64,000 bases of DNA from Parasitella parasitica (lineage: Eukaryota; Mucoromycota; Mucoromycetes; Mucorales; Mucoraceae), in contig MU619277.1 of assembly GCA_025201805.1 (NCBI GenBank), positions 155,712 through 219,711 on the forward strand, written 5' to 3'. Below the pieces are notes generated by a model. That model was not told the origin of the DNA, did no database searches, and saw only the letters and a list, made by a program, of their open reading frames with translations. The position numbers and the translations under genes are program-made. Shown one piece after another: positions 23,426 to 35,608 of the stretch (the first letter of the stretch is position 1; each line of letters starts with the position of its first letter).

Positions 23426-25797
23426 TTATCTCACCTCCATAATCATTTCCATAATCATATTTTTAGCTGTGATGAAGTCCCCTTGGGCAGATCTCAAAAA
23501 ATCATTAATGTAATGTCTATCTAATCTGGGGAATAAGTCGCACAAGTCATCCAAGGTAAGTTCCCATTCCTCAATCATTGCTGAACTAGCATAATAATCA
23601 TGGGATTGATTGCCATTCATCAGAGAAGATCTTCGGCTGTTTCTTGTTGGAGTAGGCTGATAATAATCTCTTTCTCTTCTTGATACTGGAGGGAGAGGTT
23701 GATCGTAATAAGATGATGGCTGTTCATCGTAGTAAGCGGGTTGTTTCAGAGCAGTCTGATAGTAATAATCTTCATTATTGTGAGAGCTGCTTCTGCTCCT
23801 GCTTCGACTTCTGTTTTGACTTCTTCGTCTTGGTGGTTCAAGAGGTACATGATAATCTTGCTGGTTTATGCCTTGTCTGCTGCTATTGTATCTATTTCCG
23901 TCAGCTGCTGCTATGAAAGACGAATCTCTTTGTCGAAAAGCAGGAGGAGGAGCATAATGCCTAGACTGCTCATATTCGTAGTCATAACCATCATCATACA
24001 TGTCATTTTGATAGTATTCTTGATAACCTTGGTCTTGTATGTCATCTTCATAGTACGGCTCATAAGCGTAGTCTGACTGAGGCTGTTGATATGAATTGCG
24101 ATTTGAGTTTGTCTTTTTCAGGATGGATACAGGCTGAGTGCATTGAGATGTTCCTGTGGAGTCTTCTAATGGCGAAGAAATTGCATTATGATTAGGCGAC
24201 ACGGATGAAATACCAAGAGTCTGGCCATGATAACTATCAAAATACTCCTCGCCGGTGTCTTCATAGTCTTTTATATCCATATCCAATGGAGACTGGGTCA
24301 TCTCGCTGTTATCCATGTACAGAGAATCTACGCCGGGTGATACTGATAGGTTGCTATTGTTGAACCTGCTATTCAATAGAGGCGCAGAACGATTAAACAA
24401 TTCATCTCCCAACTGCAACTGTTGAGCACGAGCATCGCCTCTTGATTTCGCCTTCTTTTTGAATAAACCCAACACCTTCTTGGGCTCTTTGGCTGCTGGA
24501 GGCGTGTAACTAAACCAATCATCAGGAGGTCCCTTTTGTGTCTGTTTGACAATCCATGGAATCAACTCAGTTGATGCCTGCATACAATCGAGATATGCAT
24601 TATCTAATACAGTGCAATACACACATACTTTAAGAACAAAACACAAGAAGAAAAAGGGTTAGACTTACTGTAAATATCAACCCTGTCTTGGCGAGATTCT
24701 ATCTTTTTTATCTGCTTCCTTCGAATTGGAATATGTCGTGCCGCATCTAGTGCTTCTGCATGCTGCTGTTGCTGATAGATGTTCATAACTTCATTGTCGT
24801 CTTGTGCCCAACTATTATCAATTAGACGTCTTTCATAAGAGGGACTTTTCTGCTGCTTTGGCTTGCATATATTCATAGCATCAAATAGTGAGTTGTGGCT
24901 CGTCTTACGACTTGGACCTTGTTGGGATGCATTATCGTTCTGTTGGTACTCTTGGTACATGGAATTTCGACTTGATTTTCGAGACAGAGGAGACAGGAAC
25001 TGCTTGACATCTTCGATAAAGGAGGAAGCCCGACTGCTAGGCCTTGATGGTGTTGGACTAGGCGCCAATGAGGATGTAGATGCATCGTTTATGGATGACA
25101 TGCTCTTTCTTCTATCCAATCTAGCTGTGGACGGCGAAAGAAGACTGATGCTGTTGTTGCCACTACCCAGATTCTTTAATTTATCAGCAACCTCAGAAAT
25201 GAATGACCTTGATCGAGTTCTCTTTTTGGGGACGCAAGCAGGGCACATGTTTACATTGCCGTTATCAACTTTGAGAGTATTGTTCGATTCAAACGGTAGG
25301 ATTGTATTGCACCTGTAGCATGTAATGTACGAATACTGCTGATCGGGTGTGAGAGCTCTAAAGCATTGGAGTTAGTTTATGAGAGTTCGTTTACAACTAG
25401 TTTTTTGATGTATTACTCTTCTTCTATTTCATCACTATCACTTTCAATGAGAATTGGTCTTTTAATATCTGCACTTTCGTTAGAATGGTTATCAGCTTGT
25501 CTTTGCTGATCGTGTTGTTCCTCTTGGTAGAAATGCTGATCAAAATCCGCCGCCCTGGATGCTGCAGAGTCAGATATTTGGTATTGTTGCACATCGTGCG
25601 AGAACTTTTCAAAGGGAACATCTAATTCTTAAATCAGTACGGTGATTTCGCCTATAAAATAATATTTTACTTACCAATGAGATGCTCAATTTCATTGTAC
25701 AAGTCTTCAACGGTGTCTACAAAGGCCTGCCATGTTAATCCAGTTGTCTACCTTGAACTTATTTATACAAAATACCTGTCTGATATTCTTGTGTCAT
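23426..25797 (-). CDS. Hypothetical CUE-like/zinc-ribbon protein, 721 aa
   Basis: Five exons (25776-25797, 25675-25716, 25417-25627, 24669-25357, 23426-24627) join in phase to 721 aa. I do not recognise a named orthologue. Near residue 100 there is a CxxC...CxxC pair (CYRC and CPAC about 25 residues apart), a probable small zinc ribbon, and a further CVYC near 325. The centre is Ser/Tyr/Gln-rich and disordered, with an Arg/Ser stretch (RRRSQNRSRSRSRSSS). The last 45 residues, LDDLCDLFPRLDRHYINDFL then GDFITAKNMIME, look like a CUE-type ubiquitin-binding helix bundle (inference from pattern). A ubiquitin-linked adaptor is plausible. The 22-bp first exon is the least certain part; transcript data could move the start. 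Confidence 0.7.
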
Positions 25798-27954
25798 GGA
25801 TTATTCAGTTATGGAATGAGCAAAATAAAAGAAGAAATCAAGATAAAAGAAAGAAACTAATGGTAATTTTGATTTTTTGGATATTGTTATGAGTTAAAGC
25901 AAGTGAAAACACACTTCCTAAAACAGTTTCATGCTTTTTTTTTATTTATTTATTTAAATCCATGGTTTGTGCAACGCGAAGCAATAATAATGCTTTTCAG
26001 TTTATGAGAGAGGGCAGATGCATTATTGCTAATATCAGCCCGTTATCAAACATCACAACAGAACACTCTGTGTAAATAATTTTTTCATTGGACGAGAATG
26101 CTATTTTCTGCACTATGTATCGCTTGGTCTATCCTTTATTGAATCATTGCATATAGAAATAATTGAACGCGGTTAGTATTTTAGATGTGTGGTTGTTACA
26201 GACCTATAAGTGCATTAGTTCATAAATACAAACAGAAACATTCATTTTTCTTTTCCATGTGCTATATTGAGTAATCGCAATGAATACAACTCTATATTTG
26301 GAATTTCAATGCGATCAATACGGAGATGAGCCGATGATCAGGGACAAGAAACACCTTTTGTTTAATCGTTGTAAAGATGTTTACATTGTCCTTTTTCAAT
26401 ATTCTTTATTTTCATAAATGTCTTTATTTACCCCAAATCTTACTTTCATTGACGCACATAAATCAAAACTCTCGCTTTTCCTTGTAATTTGTCCAGGATT
26501 ACATAGTAACAACACAGATGCTGCTCTGTCATGCTCCACAAATTGTAACAACCATTATTTTGACATGCTGAATACTCCCATTTCTCTTGTCAATTCTTGT
26601 GGAACAGATATGTACAATGTATTGCCTATAAATATACATTCAGCATGTTCACAAAGTAATCTTTCGCAGAGTCTTATTACACACTCTACGAGGCGTGGAG
26701 CAATTAAAATATAAAATAAATCCAACAATTAAAATGAGAATGAATATATTTTATGTAGTTATTCAAGTTATTTCTACAAACTATAAACTATATGATATCA
26801 CGTATACTTATTGTAGAATGCAATATGAAGGGGAAACTTTAAAATAGATGCACATGAAAGAATTTTGATAAATTAAGACAAAGAAATTCTTTCTCTCTTT
26901 GGATGTTGTGCATGTGTACTTGAATATATCGTGTTATTAATATAATACCCTCTCGATTCGATTTATTATCAATTATTAACGTATCAACGTATTAACATAC
27001 TCTTATTTACATTTTACTTATGGCTGACTCGCCTTTTTCGGATAACATTTGTTGAAATCTCAAAAAAAATGTGGCAAGAGCTTTTCCTCCATTATCGTGT
27101 AAAATTAAATAGTATATGTAAATAGTTTTAAGCCTCGCAACCTAACCAAGCGAGCTTAAGCCAGTTCTTTTGCAGAAAAGTTGTTTATTCAAGTACGTTC
27201 GAGCAGTGTGCTTACTCGAATTTCTTGCGCTCAATATGTTTGGTTGCGAGCCATGAGTAAACTCAAATATATTGTATAAAGGTGCAAAAGAAGAAGATTC
27301 TGGCTAAAGGTTGTGTCTCCATTGCTTAATAATTTACAAAGATATTAGAGATTGCAGATTATACTCTTAAGCAGGGAGGAAAGTAATGTTTTAGATTTGG
27401 TACCATTTATTTCATCCAAAAAATGAAGGTATGTAAAAATCTTTTTTGAGGCCATATTTTACAGCATCTCAGCTATTGATTAATTTTAATACACACTCAA
27501 GTTACCTATTAGAATCATGCTTTGCTCCTCAAGGGAAAGCGGATGGTGCACGCATGTTATATCGACTACATGGCTATACTGGGCTTTAGATTCAATCTCA
27601 GAGATGTGTTTCCATTTGAGTCGAAACAGATTCATTGCTAGATATTTCAAGAAAGTAATAAATATATTGGATTTGCATACCAAGTGTTTTATGGCAATAA
27701 AAGAATTCTGCATCTAATCATATAGATTACAAGGCTTGCAAACACCTTCTTTTAATACCAATTTTCAAATATTCAAAAATCACCTTTTTTGATTGTTTTT
27801 GAGTAAAAGTAACCATATTTTGAGCACATACGACAAATCAGTCGTCTTGACACTGGCTAATGGAGTATCTTTGAATCACGTTTTCAAACGCTTGCTATTC
27901 ATTCTTCCTCGTCCGCTAGATTAATACCAGCATATATTATACAAATATGATCGA
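25798..27954. other. AT-rich gene desert, left part
   Basis: No gene recognised. A plus-strand frame at 26418-26714 (98 codons) has no motif. At about 27132-27261 two short arms (GCCTCGCAACC and GGTTGCGAGCC) form an imperfect inverted repeat with a large loop, without tRNA features. Confidence 0.5.
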
Positions 27955-28075
27955 TCAGGTACTGATTTTGTTCAAGTGTGGCCATGAGTGTGTAAAATCG
28001 TTACTCAGGCACTGGTTTCGATCAAGGTTAATTGCGACTGTGTGAAATCGGTACTCAAGTACTAATTTCAAGCTT
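27955..28075 (+). repeat. 50-bp imperfect tandem repeat, 2.4 copies
   Basis: Copies begin at 27955, 28005 and 28055 (the last partial). The period is exactly 50 bp and each starts with a TCAGGTACTGATTT-like core, while GTGTGAAATCGGTAC ends the full copies. A related core (TACTCAGATATTGATT) recurs at about 31039 beside the dispersed repeat, which ties both to one repeat family. Confidence 0.65.
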
Positions 28076-28226
28076 GGGCAAATACAAGTCTTTTTAAGTT
28101 TCTTGAAATAATCGTGGCCACCCTTGCTACACTAGGTGTTACAAGTTTCTTTCATTTGGTGACTTTTCAAATTCGTACAGTACTTTGATCACATACGGCC
28201 TTTTAAAAAAAAAAAAAAAAAAAACG

Positions 28227-28312
28227 CAAGTAAATGATAAATGTCACGGTGTTTGTGATAATAAATATTTGGGTTTCTGATAAAAGCTGAGACGTTTCTG
28301 AGAGAAGAGAAT
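28227..28312 (-). repeat. Dispersed repeat copy A (inverted relative to 30901-31008)
   Basis: The minus strand here aligns with plus-strand 30901-31008. Exact blocks include TTCTCTTCTCTCAGAAA and TTTATCATTTACTTG, with the intervening CAGAAACCCTAATATACATTA-like segment diverged. Similarity seems to continue weakly to about 28170. A poly-A run of about 20 lies at 28205-28224. Confidence 0.65.
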
Positions 28313-28596
28313 AGCCATTGTGCAAAAGCAGTAGGTGTTTTTAAATGAACGATTATTTGGGTTTTTATAATCCCAATGCAGTGGAAAGTCTTTATCAACA
28401 CTATTACATTTACTTCAGAACCTGAAACTGAACAACCACCAACGGGCTGCAATACAAAATTGTTCGAATTTCATAATTTTTAGATGTTGATAAATTATTT
28501 CAAATATATTCGTTAAATATTAGACATCTAAAGAAGCTCAAATATTTAGACAAGTCTATGGAACTGCAAAGGTATTTTAAACTAATTTGCAAAACC

Positions 28597-28620
28597 ATCA
28601 AACTATCAAACTATCAAACT
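28597..28620 (+). repeat. 8-bp tandem repeat (ATCAAACT), three copies
   Basis: Three head-to-tail copies of ATCAAACT. This is simple slippage-type repeat and no function is inferred. Confidence 0.8.
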
Positions 28621-28861
28621 GCACATACCAGTAATGCGTTAAGTTGTACGTATCCGTCAAATTATGCATTTAAATAATGGCAGTTTATCTCTGAATCTAA
28701 GGTTAAACCAACCATTTCATTTTGTTTTCTCCTTTGATTATATGTCTTTTCAAAAATCATAGCATATTCAAGAAAATGGTAATCTCTATTTTTATAACTT
28801 CGTATTATCATTATATGTTCATCTGTTAAGTCAACATATCCAGTATCAAGGAAAGAATTTA

Positions 28862-28925
28862 CAGTCGAGACCCGTTATAACAGACGGATTGGTGTACAAA
28901 ACTGTATCTAGCGAGTTATCCCCTA
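28862..28925 (+). mobile_element. Possible solitary pogo/Tc1-type terminal repeat
   Basis: After a TA dinucleotide the sequence reads CAGTCGAGACCCGTTATAAC, continuing with a GTTATCC motif about 50 bp on. This resembles the CAGTCGAG...CGTTATAACG ends remembered for pogo/Fot1-like elements. I could not find the partner end or a transposase nearby, so it may be a decayed or solo end. Confidence 0.4.
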
Positions 28926-30900
28926 TATTCAGAATTCGATGCTCTAAATTACAAAATCTGGAACCTGGAATCTACCAGAACCTTATTATGAAGTTTAACT
29001 TTTGATAGTAAAATCACCCTCAACCTCAATCCTAACCTCTACTCCACTTTCTATTTTACATGTTTAGCATTAGAAACACAAAAAAAAGGGACTCTTGAAC
29101 TGATATTAAGAATTATTATAAGCAACAATGGTGATAAGGCTTCTCTGTCACTAGCAATTGGCAACCTATGAATTATTCACAAATAGCAAGAGGTTGTTAC
29201 GGCAAAACCATTGTATTAATTAATTACTCTCTTCTGCTTCCAACTCGTTGAGCCATACCTATTTTACCATGCTATTATGAAGAAAGGTATACTTGTAGCA
29301 TTAAAAATACCTACTTTACAGAGCTTTGTTATGTACTAGAATTGATATTGACGCGATATCATCTCCAGGTAGATATTGTTTACCGCTTAAAAGCAACAAA
29401 TTTAACTTCATGTGCCATTTTTTGATTAATTTTTATAATCAAAAGTGCCCTGAAAACACGAAAAATAGTATCCATTGATAAAAAACTATATTATAAATGA
29501 TTTTGGTGCAATTTGAGCATGATTTTTTTTTCGATGCAAAATGATGGATTTTATCTTGCGTCTACACATCTAAAATCATCGATTATGCATTATCCTCAAT
29601 ATAGACCTTAAAAATGCAACTTTTTACTATAGCTTATATTGGAGGAAAATGATCGTAAAAGACCGTTCTTTGGTCTGAAAGACTGAAAATGCGCTCTGAT
29701 TAAGCAAAATGTTGACTTTTCCCTCTTAATCTGCTTTTGAGGTTTTCTCGGCAAAATTCCTTCCATAAGCATACGGGAATTATGAAATGGTACCATCATG
29801 TAGAGCGCCCAAAAATACAGCTATTATCATAGACGGATAGCCGTGGTATGTATAGTATCAAAGAATGATATTTTGCCTCAAAGGAGTAATTTTGTTTTCG
29901 AAATGTCCAAATGGAGTTTTTAAAAGAACTTTTTCTTCCTGATTTTGGATGGTTCAATCTCCGCTTTCAAAGAAAATAAATGGTGGTTTTTTGAAGAAGG
30001 CATTAGCTTTGAGAAGCCATAGCTTATCCAATTTAAGAGGAAAACAATTGAAGTTTAGTTTATTTAAATGGTATGCTTTTTGGCTTTCTGATGGTAGTAC
30101 TTGCATGTCTTTAGCTGGCCTGAAGATCTCACGCTTCGATTTTGAAAAATAAATTTCCGAAGAAAGTCAGAAAAGTCGCTATCTTCATCTGATGTCAATT
30201 TAAAAAGTCCAAAAACTTGATCCAAGCTATGCAAATATGTGATCAAAAGGTGCCTTGTATTGTAATTTACTACTTTGAATTACTTGTTTTTTGTATTTGA
30301 GGTCGCTAAAAATTGTTTCTTACAGTTTTTGTCTTTTTTCTGACGATAGCACACTGAAGTTAGCGTAGACCAAAAAAAGCAGGTACTTAAAATCTACGCT
30401 GGCTTTGCTAAGATACACACTTTTGAACCATTCCAATATTATGGAAAATATGGCACAGGCTTGACTAGCTGTTCGACTGTGCAAATGGATATAGAGAACC
30501 CTGCTTGGTATTTGTCTGCCAAGACATTCTACACTAGAAGACGCCAGATCAACTGAAGGTATAAGAAGTTGCCAGCGAAAAGGAAACAATCCGCCACCAA
30601 CGCACCCATTCATAAAAAAGTATCAGTATAGGAATTAATGATTTCCCAAAGACATAAATGTGTTTGTCTTCAACTTTGCTCTCCGTTCCTGATTCCAATT
30701 AAAGGTTTTAGATCCAAAGCCAACAGACACATTTACACCCAGAATCACAAATGTTTATGAATAGACAACCGTAACTTTTTTTAAAGATTACATTGAACTT
30801 AGAGACAAAATATTCTCTTCGTATCCTCACTATGAATAAAACAAAGCAATTACTCTTTTTCTCTAAATATGGAATCCCCACTTGTCTTTTTAGGGAGACA
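28926..30900. other. Gene desert core, possibly a decayed large inverted repeat
   Basis: No gene recognised. Besides the clear pair at 28.2 and 30.9 kb, the minus strand at about 29.60-29.76 kb shows faint resemblance to the plus strand at about 30.00-30.13 kb. Both pairs point toward a centre near 29.6-29.9 kb, as if an old multi-kb palindrome or inverted element has decayed. Frames here (60-97 codons) look non-coding. Confidence 0.35.
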
Positions 30901-31008
30901 TTTCTCTTCTCTCAGAAAATTCTTTGCTTTAATCAGAAATAAAAGGTTTATTACCAGAAACCCTAATATACATTACCACAACCACCATAATCTTTATCAT
31001 TTACTTGG
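30901..31008 (+). repeat. Dispersed repeat copy B
   Basis: Partner of the copy at 28227-28312 in opposite orientation. The downstream segment to about 31065 (ACAGTATGAAATCAATACTC...) also matches the region beside copy A and the core of the 50-bp tandem repeat. Confidence 0.65.
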
Positions 31009-31437
31009 ATTGAAACTGCAAAATGACAGTATGAAATCAATACTCAGATATTGATTGCCTGTCGTGCTTAAGACAATTTCCATTGCCTCCGTTCCGGCCT
31101 CCAATGTGATAAATGCTCTCTGAGCCACGTTTTATTTGCATAATACAATTTGAGTAATAATAATAATAAACTATATTTCTCCCTTTCTTCTTCATATCTT
31201 TCTAAGCCGCGCATCATGGAAATAACTTGAGACAGATCAAAATCTTACAAATGACCAGAACATGCAACATGCCACTGAAAATAAATTAGCTCTGCATATC
31301 CATTAAATGGGAGAATATGTCGTTATTGAATAGGTTCTTTATTTACATTTATGTTCAAGGGTGCTGCAATAAATTTTGGAACTCGCCAATACAGCAGTTT
31401 GAGCAATCTTTAAGCAAAAGCAGATAATAGGGGAGCG

Positions 31438-33058
31438 CTATTTTTTAGATTGATATTGTTTGTTTCCTTTTGCTGCTGCCTGTAAAGAAGTATTAACGTG
31501 TTGATAATCTATGCGTCGGACTAAAAGCAGGCACTTACCATCTCATCCAGAACCAGCTTCATTTCGCCTCGCTTGCAACTGATTCCAACCATGCATTCGT
31601 CGATAGAAACAGTCTACAGAATCAACGTCAAATATCAATTCAAATAAGATTACTTTATCCTTACATTGTAGTTCACTATTTTACTCCAAATGTCAGTGTT
31701 TGATCTCAAGTGGGTGATTATTTCTTTTCTTTTGTTGAGGTCGAGACCTCCAGGCTGGTTGCTGATAGCCAGTGGTGGCTCCGATGTTTGCGGAGAACTG
31801 CTTTGGCTTCTGATAGACATGAAGATGCCCTTTAAATCCCTAATCATTTGGGCTCTGTTATTACCTGTTTTAAATCCGTATGTTTTTAGCTTGGCCTTCA
31901 ATTCAACTGTTGATAATTCGTCGTAGTTGGGCATATCTGGCGGTTGCGAATTTACAGAGGCAGGAGCTGCTGTACTAGGTGATGCTGCATGTGAAGTACT
32001 GGCATGTTGTGAATCTGGAATAAGCAAGGAGTTGGTAGATGAATGTTTTGATATTGGTGATGGTAAATTTAATGATGAGGCATAGGGGGCACTGTGGTCA
32101 ACAGTTTGTGAGCCGAAAAGGTCAGCAATTCCATCTGAATTGAAACTGAGGTCTCCCTCTTGCTCTGCTCCAACATTTGAGAATGATGAATGATCAGGCA
32201 CTGAAGGAGCAATCACGAAAGGATACGACTCCTGTGTCAAGTTGATTATTGAGTCATTTGAATAATCGCTATAGTCAATACCCTGGCCATTACTTGTGGA
32301 GTGCATGTATTCCATCTCCTGCGAATCATCTTGGTCTATTGTTATGACATTATCCGGAGCAGTTGCCTATGTTTTTTTGCACGTTTAATGGAATGTTGCT
32401 GCAGCACACCCGTTGTTAACTTACATTTGCATCTTTTAGAATACACAAAAGAGGAAAGAGCCTTGCATATCGGACGTCCGAGAGTATAATCTTGCCCAAA
32501 TCAATCATTTCTCTGACACTGCTTTCAAATTGAGATTGTATCAACTCGTAGGATGCGTTCTTGATATTACTGTATTAGCGGTTTTTTTAGGTAGCTTTTT
32601 CATCTAACCTGCTTTACCTCTACTTTATCAAGACATGAGCGAATGAAGTTTAGTTCTCTTGCTTGGTGAAGCCTTGTTTTTTTCAGCACCGAAATCAGCT
32701 TTGATACGCCCTCCGTATAAAAATTAGCAATAAGCGGGTGCAGCATTAAAATGACATTTAACGCCAATTCTGATTCCATAGCGAGTCGATGAGCATAAGT
32801 GGCTAGGAGCCGGATTGTCTCGTCTTCATTGTCTTGCAGCAAATCGTCGGCAGTAGGGTCTGTTATCATCAACGCCAAACGAAAATAGATGGATGGTGCC
32901 AGGTCGAGATTCATGCAATCGCTATTGTGGGTCCAATTTTCTCGTACACAAGTAGAGCATTCACCATGGATGTCATCGTAAGACGGTCTGGAAAGAGTGC
33001 TTCGAGGCCTTTTACGCCTAAGGCTCTGTTCATTGCTAGGTGAACGCTTCGTCATCAT
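31438..33058 (-). CDS. SLX4: SLX4-like structure-specific endonuclease scaffold
   Basis: SLX4 activates the SLX1 nuclease in DNA repair and resolution of branched DNA. Exons 32609-33058, 32425-32559, 31665-32366, 31539-31613 and 31438-31479 join in phase 0 to 467 aa. The C-terminal part shows the family features: a SAP-like motif (YDELSTVELKAKLKTYGFK, NNRAQMIRDLKGIF), then a helical end (LRSNTDIWSKIVNY, SIDECMVGISCKRGEMKLVLDE) like the SLX1-binding domain. The middle is Ser/Pro-rich. The N-terminal 195 residues (histidine/leucine-rich helices and a CSTC motif) are not recognised. The first intron may start at either of two close donors (after codon KVE or KVEVKQ), both in phase. The SLX4 call rests mainly on the C terminus. 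Confidence 0.72.
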
Positions 33059-33185
33059 GATTGAAATGAAGAAGAGTCAATCAAAACTGAAAAAGTGCGC
33101 AGTCCGTTAAATGAAAAAAGTGTTACACGATTGTTTATTTTTTTATTCTAGCAAAATCAAATTATTTCTATCACAGTGCTTGCAG

Positions 33186-35608
33186 TTATTGTGCTAATTC
33201 AGGGATATTATAGTAGAGATCAAGACTCCCAGGATTGCTCAAAGTACCTGTTGCAGTGACCTTTTGACCGCCCAGGATCTTCTTTACAGCCACTTCGACC
33301 TTTTTTCCGTTTATAGTGTACTAAATGATCGCTGTTTAATTCCAATGTTTACGATGTGCTTACCAATTCTACTTACTGGAATGTCTTTGATTGCGAGGAT
33401 AAATGCAGGCACGTGTCTAGGGCTCAATTCACTACGAATGGTAACTTTGAGCTTCTTGACCAACTCATCCGAAATGGTCTCACTACCATCCTTCATCTTC
33501 AAGAATAGCACTACTCTTTCATCATCCTCGCCCTTGATCTTTTGGCCGACACACAGAGAATCTTCGATACCGCCATCAACATTGAACTTGTCTACAACAT
33601 TGTAAATCTCAGCGCTGCCAAAACGCACACCATTTGGATTCAATGTCCCATCGGATCTACCGAGCATCACAACGCCGCCAGTATTGGGGTTGATCCACAC
33701 GAAATCACCATGGTACCAGGTGCGGTCGTAGACGTCAAAGTACGCGCCCTTGTATTTTGCTCTCTCTGGGCCATCACCATACATACAAACAGGCATACAC
33801 GGGAAGGGAGTGATACAAACAAGGTCCGCTGCACTGGCATAAACAGGCTTCTCAAAGTCGGACCAAGCTTGAATGTTCATACCTAAGCAAATACACTGGA
33901 TTTCACCTCGATAAACAGGAAGTGCAGCATTATGACCAGCAAACAAGGAGCAGATATCAGTGCCGCCAGTAATGCTGCCCAACATTATGTCCTTCTTGAT
34001 GTGCTCATAAACGAAATCGAAGCTCTCGGGTTTCAAAGGAGAACCAGTAGAGTAGATAGCTTTGAGCGAATCGAGTTTGCATACATCCACTATGACAGCA
34101 AGGTTAGACTATGATCAGTCAACGTAAAACCAACTTACTGGGATGGACATTAGCTTCTTGGAGCGATTGAATATATTTAGCAGAAGTGCCAAAGTGAGTA
34201 ACATTCAGCTCATCAGCCAACTCCCACAAAGAGATAGGAGCAGGCTTGAAAGGACTACCATCCCAAAGGACGATAGTGGCACCCACACTGAGACCGGCAA
34301 CAAGCCAGTTCCACATCATCCAACCCGTGGTCGTATAATAAAAGAAGACATCATCAGGCGTCATGTCACCATGGATAATGTGTTCCTTCTTCAATTGAAG
34401 TAAAAGACCTGCACCAGAGTGAACAATGCATTTGGGCAAACCTGTTGTACCTGAGCTGAATAGTATAAACGCAGGATGGTTGAATGGCAGTTGCTCGAAA
34501 TGGATGTCTGAAGGCAGCTTGTCTTTAGGCACAGTGTCCAAAAAGTTTGACCAGGAAACCAAACAAGGGATTTTGTAATTCTCAAGTTCCTCCAACTCGC
34601 CCACAAATGGGATCAAGACCACCTTTTCAAGACATGGGAGACCTTTGCAAAAGGGCTTTTAAAACCAACACAATAGATTGCACCCACTAAATTACCTTCA
34701 ACAACTGTTTTCAATTTGGAGATATGGTTCAAATTTTTACCATTGTAAATAACAGCATTCACAGAGATCAGTACCTTGGGCTGGATTTGAGCGAAACGAT
34801 CAAGTACACCCTATTAAAAAATGTGAGTATTTTTTTCCCACGATGCACAACATCCTTCTTTACTGTAGTTCCAAAATCAGGTGAAGTAGAGCTAAAAAAA
34901 AAATTAGGTAAAATAGATTTAGCTATCAAGGATAACACCCATAAACGCCTACCTCCAAAGAGCGCCAATACTGGTAGTCGCCAGCATAGCGATAACGGCC
35001 TCTGCACAATTGGGAATGTAAGCAGCAACACGATCGCCTTTCGTTACCCCCAAAGATTTCAAAGCTTCGGCACATTTCAAAACATCATTGTACAATTCCT
35101 CGTAACTGATAAAACGCCTTTCATGTCCTTCACCTATTAATTAATGTTAATTACAGGTGTGGACACTATCCCCTTCCAATGATCATACCAGTAGCGACAA
35201 TAGCGGTTTTGTCAGGGCTTCTGCACCATAACAGATTCTCTGCGACATTCAATCGAGATTCATTGAACCATTCAGGGATTGAATCCATCTTTGCAGTTTT
35301 ATCAATGACATGATCGCCCTGTTTGGACGAAATTATGTTTGTATAGGACCAAACCTCTGACCAAAACAATTCTGGGTGCTCAACCGACCATTTCCAGAGT
35401 TCAGCATAGGTACCTGTACAATGTTAACATTTACTGATTTGCAAAAACATACACGCATTTTCATACCCAGTTGTTGTTGTGGATATTTAGATTGCATAAG
35501 TTGGCGGAATTTATCCATTTGAGTGTTCTCAGGGTGAGAAGGTTTCCAAAGACATTTAGGCTCGGTTGTCAATGTATTATCGGGGACAAGAGTAGCAGCA
35601 GCAATCAT
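33186..35608 (-). CDS. AACS: Acetoacetyl-CoA synthetase
   Basis: Cytosolic AMP-forming enzyme that converts acetoacetate, ATP and CoA to acetoacetyl-CoA, feeding ketone-body carbon into sterol and lipid synthesis. Eight exons (35467-35608, 35189-35413, 34953-35133, 34864-34891, 34696-34810, 34139-34642, 33377-34089, 33186-33320) join in phase to 680 aa, near the family length. It has the AACS N-terminal block ([32 protein letters not shown]), the ANL-superfamily nucleotide motif [30 protein letters not shown], the [14 protein letters not shown] adenylation loop and the C-terminal [16 protein letters not shown] segment with the acyl-transfer Lys. Exon 4 is only 28 bp. The gene is codirectional with the AVT-type transporter but 1.3 kb away, so no linkage is inferred. 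Confidence 0.95.

Noticed and set aside
26418-26714. A 98-codon plus-strand ORF in the gene desert
   Set aside because: No recognisable content and no conserved pattern. It may be chance.
27132-27261. A tRNA-like or structured RNA hairpin
   Set aside because: The inverted arms are short and separated by over 100 bp, with no cloverleaf, A box or B box.
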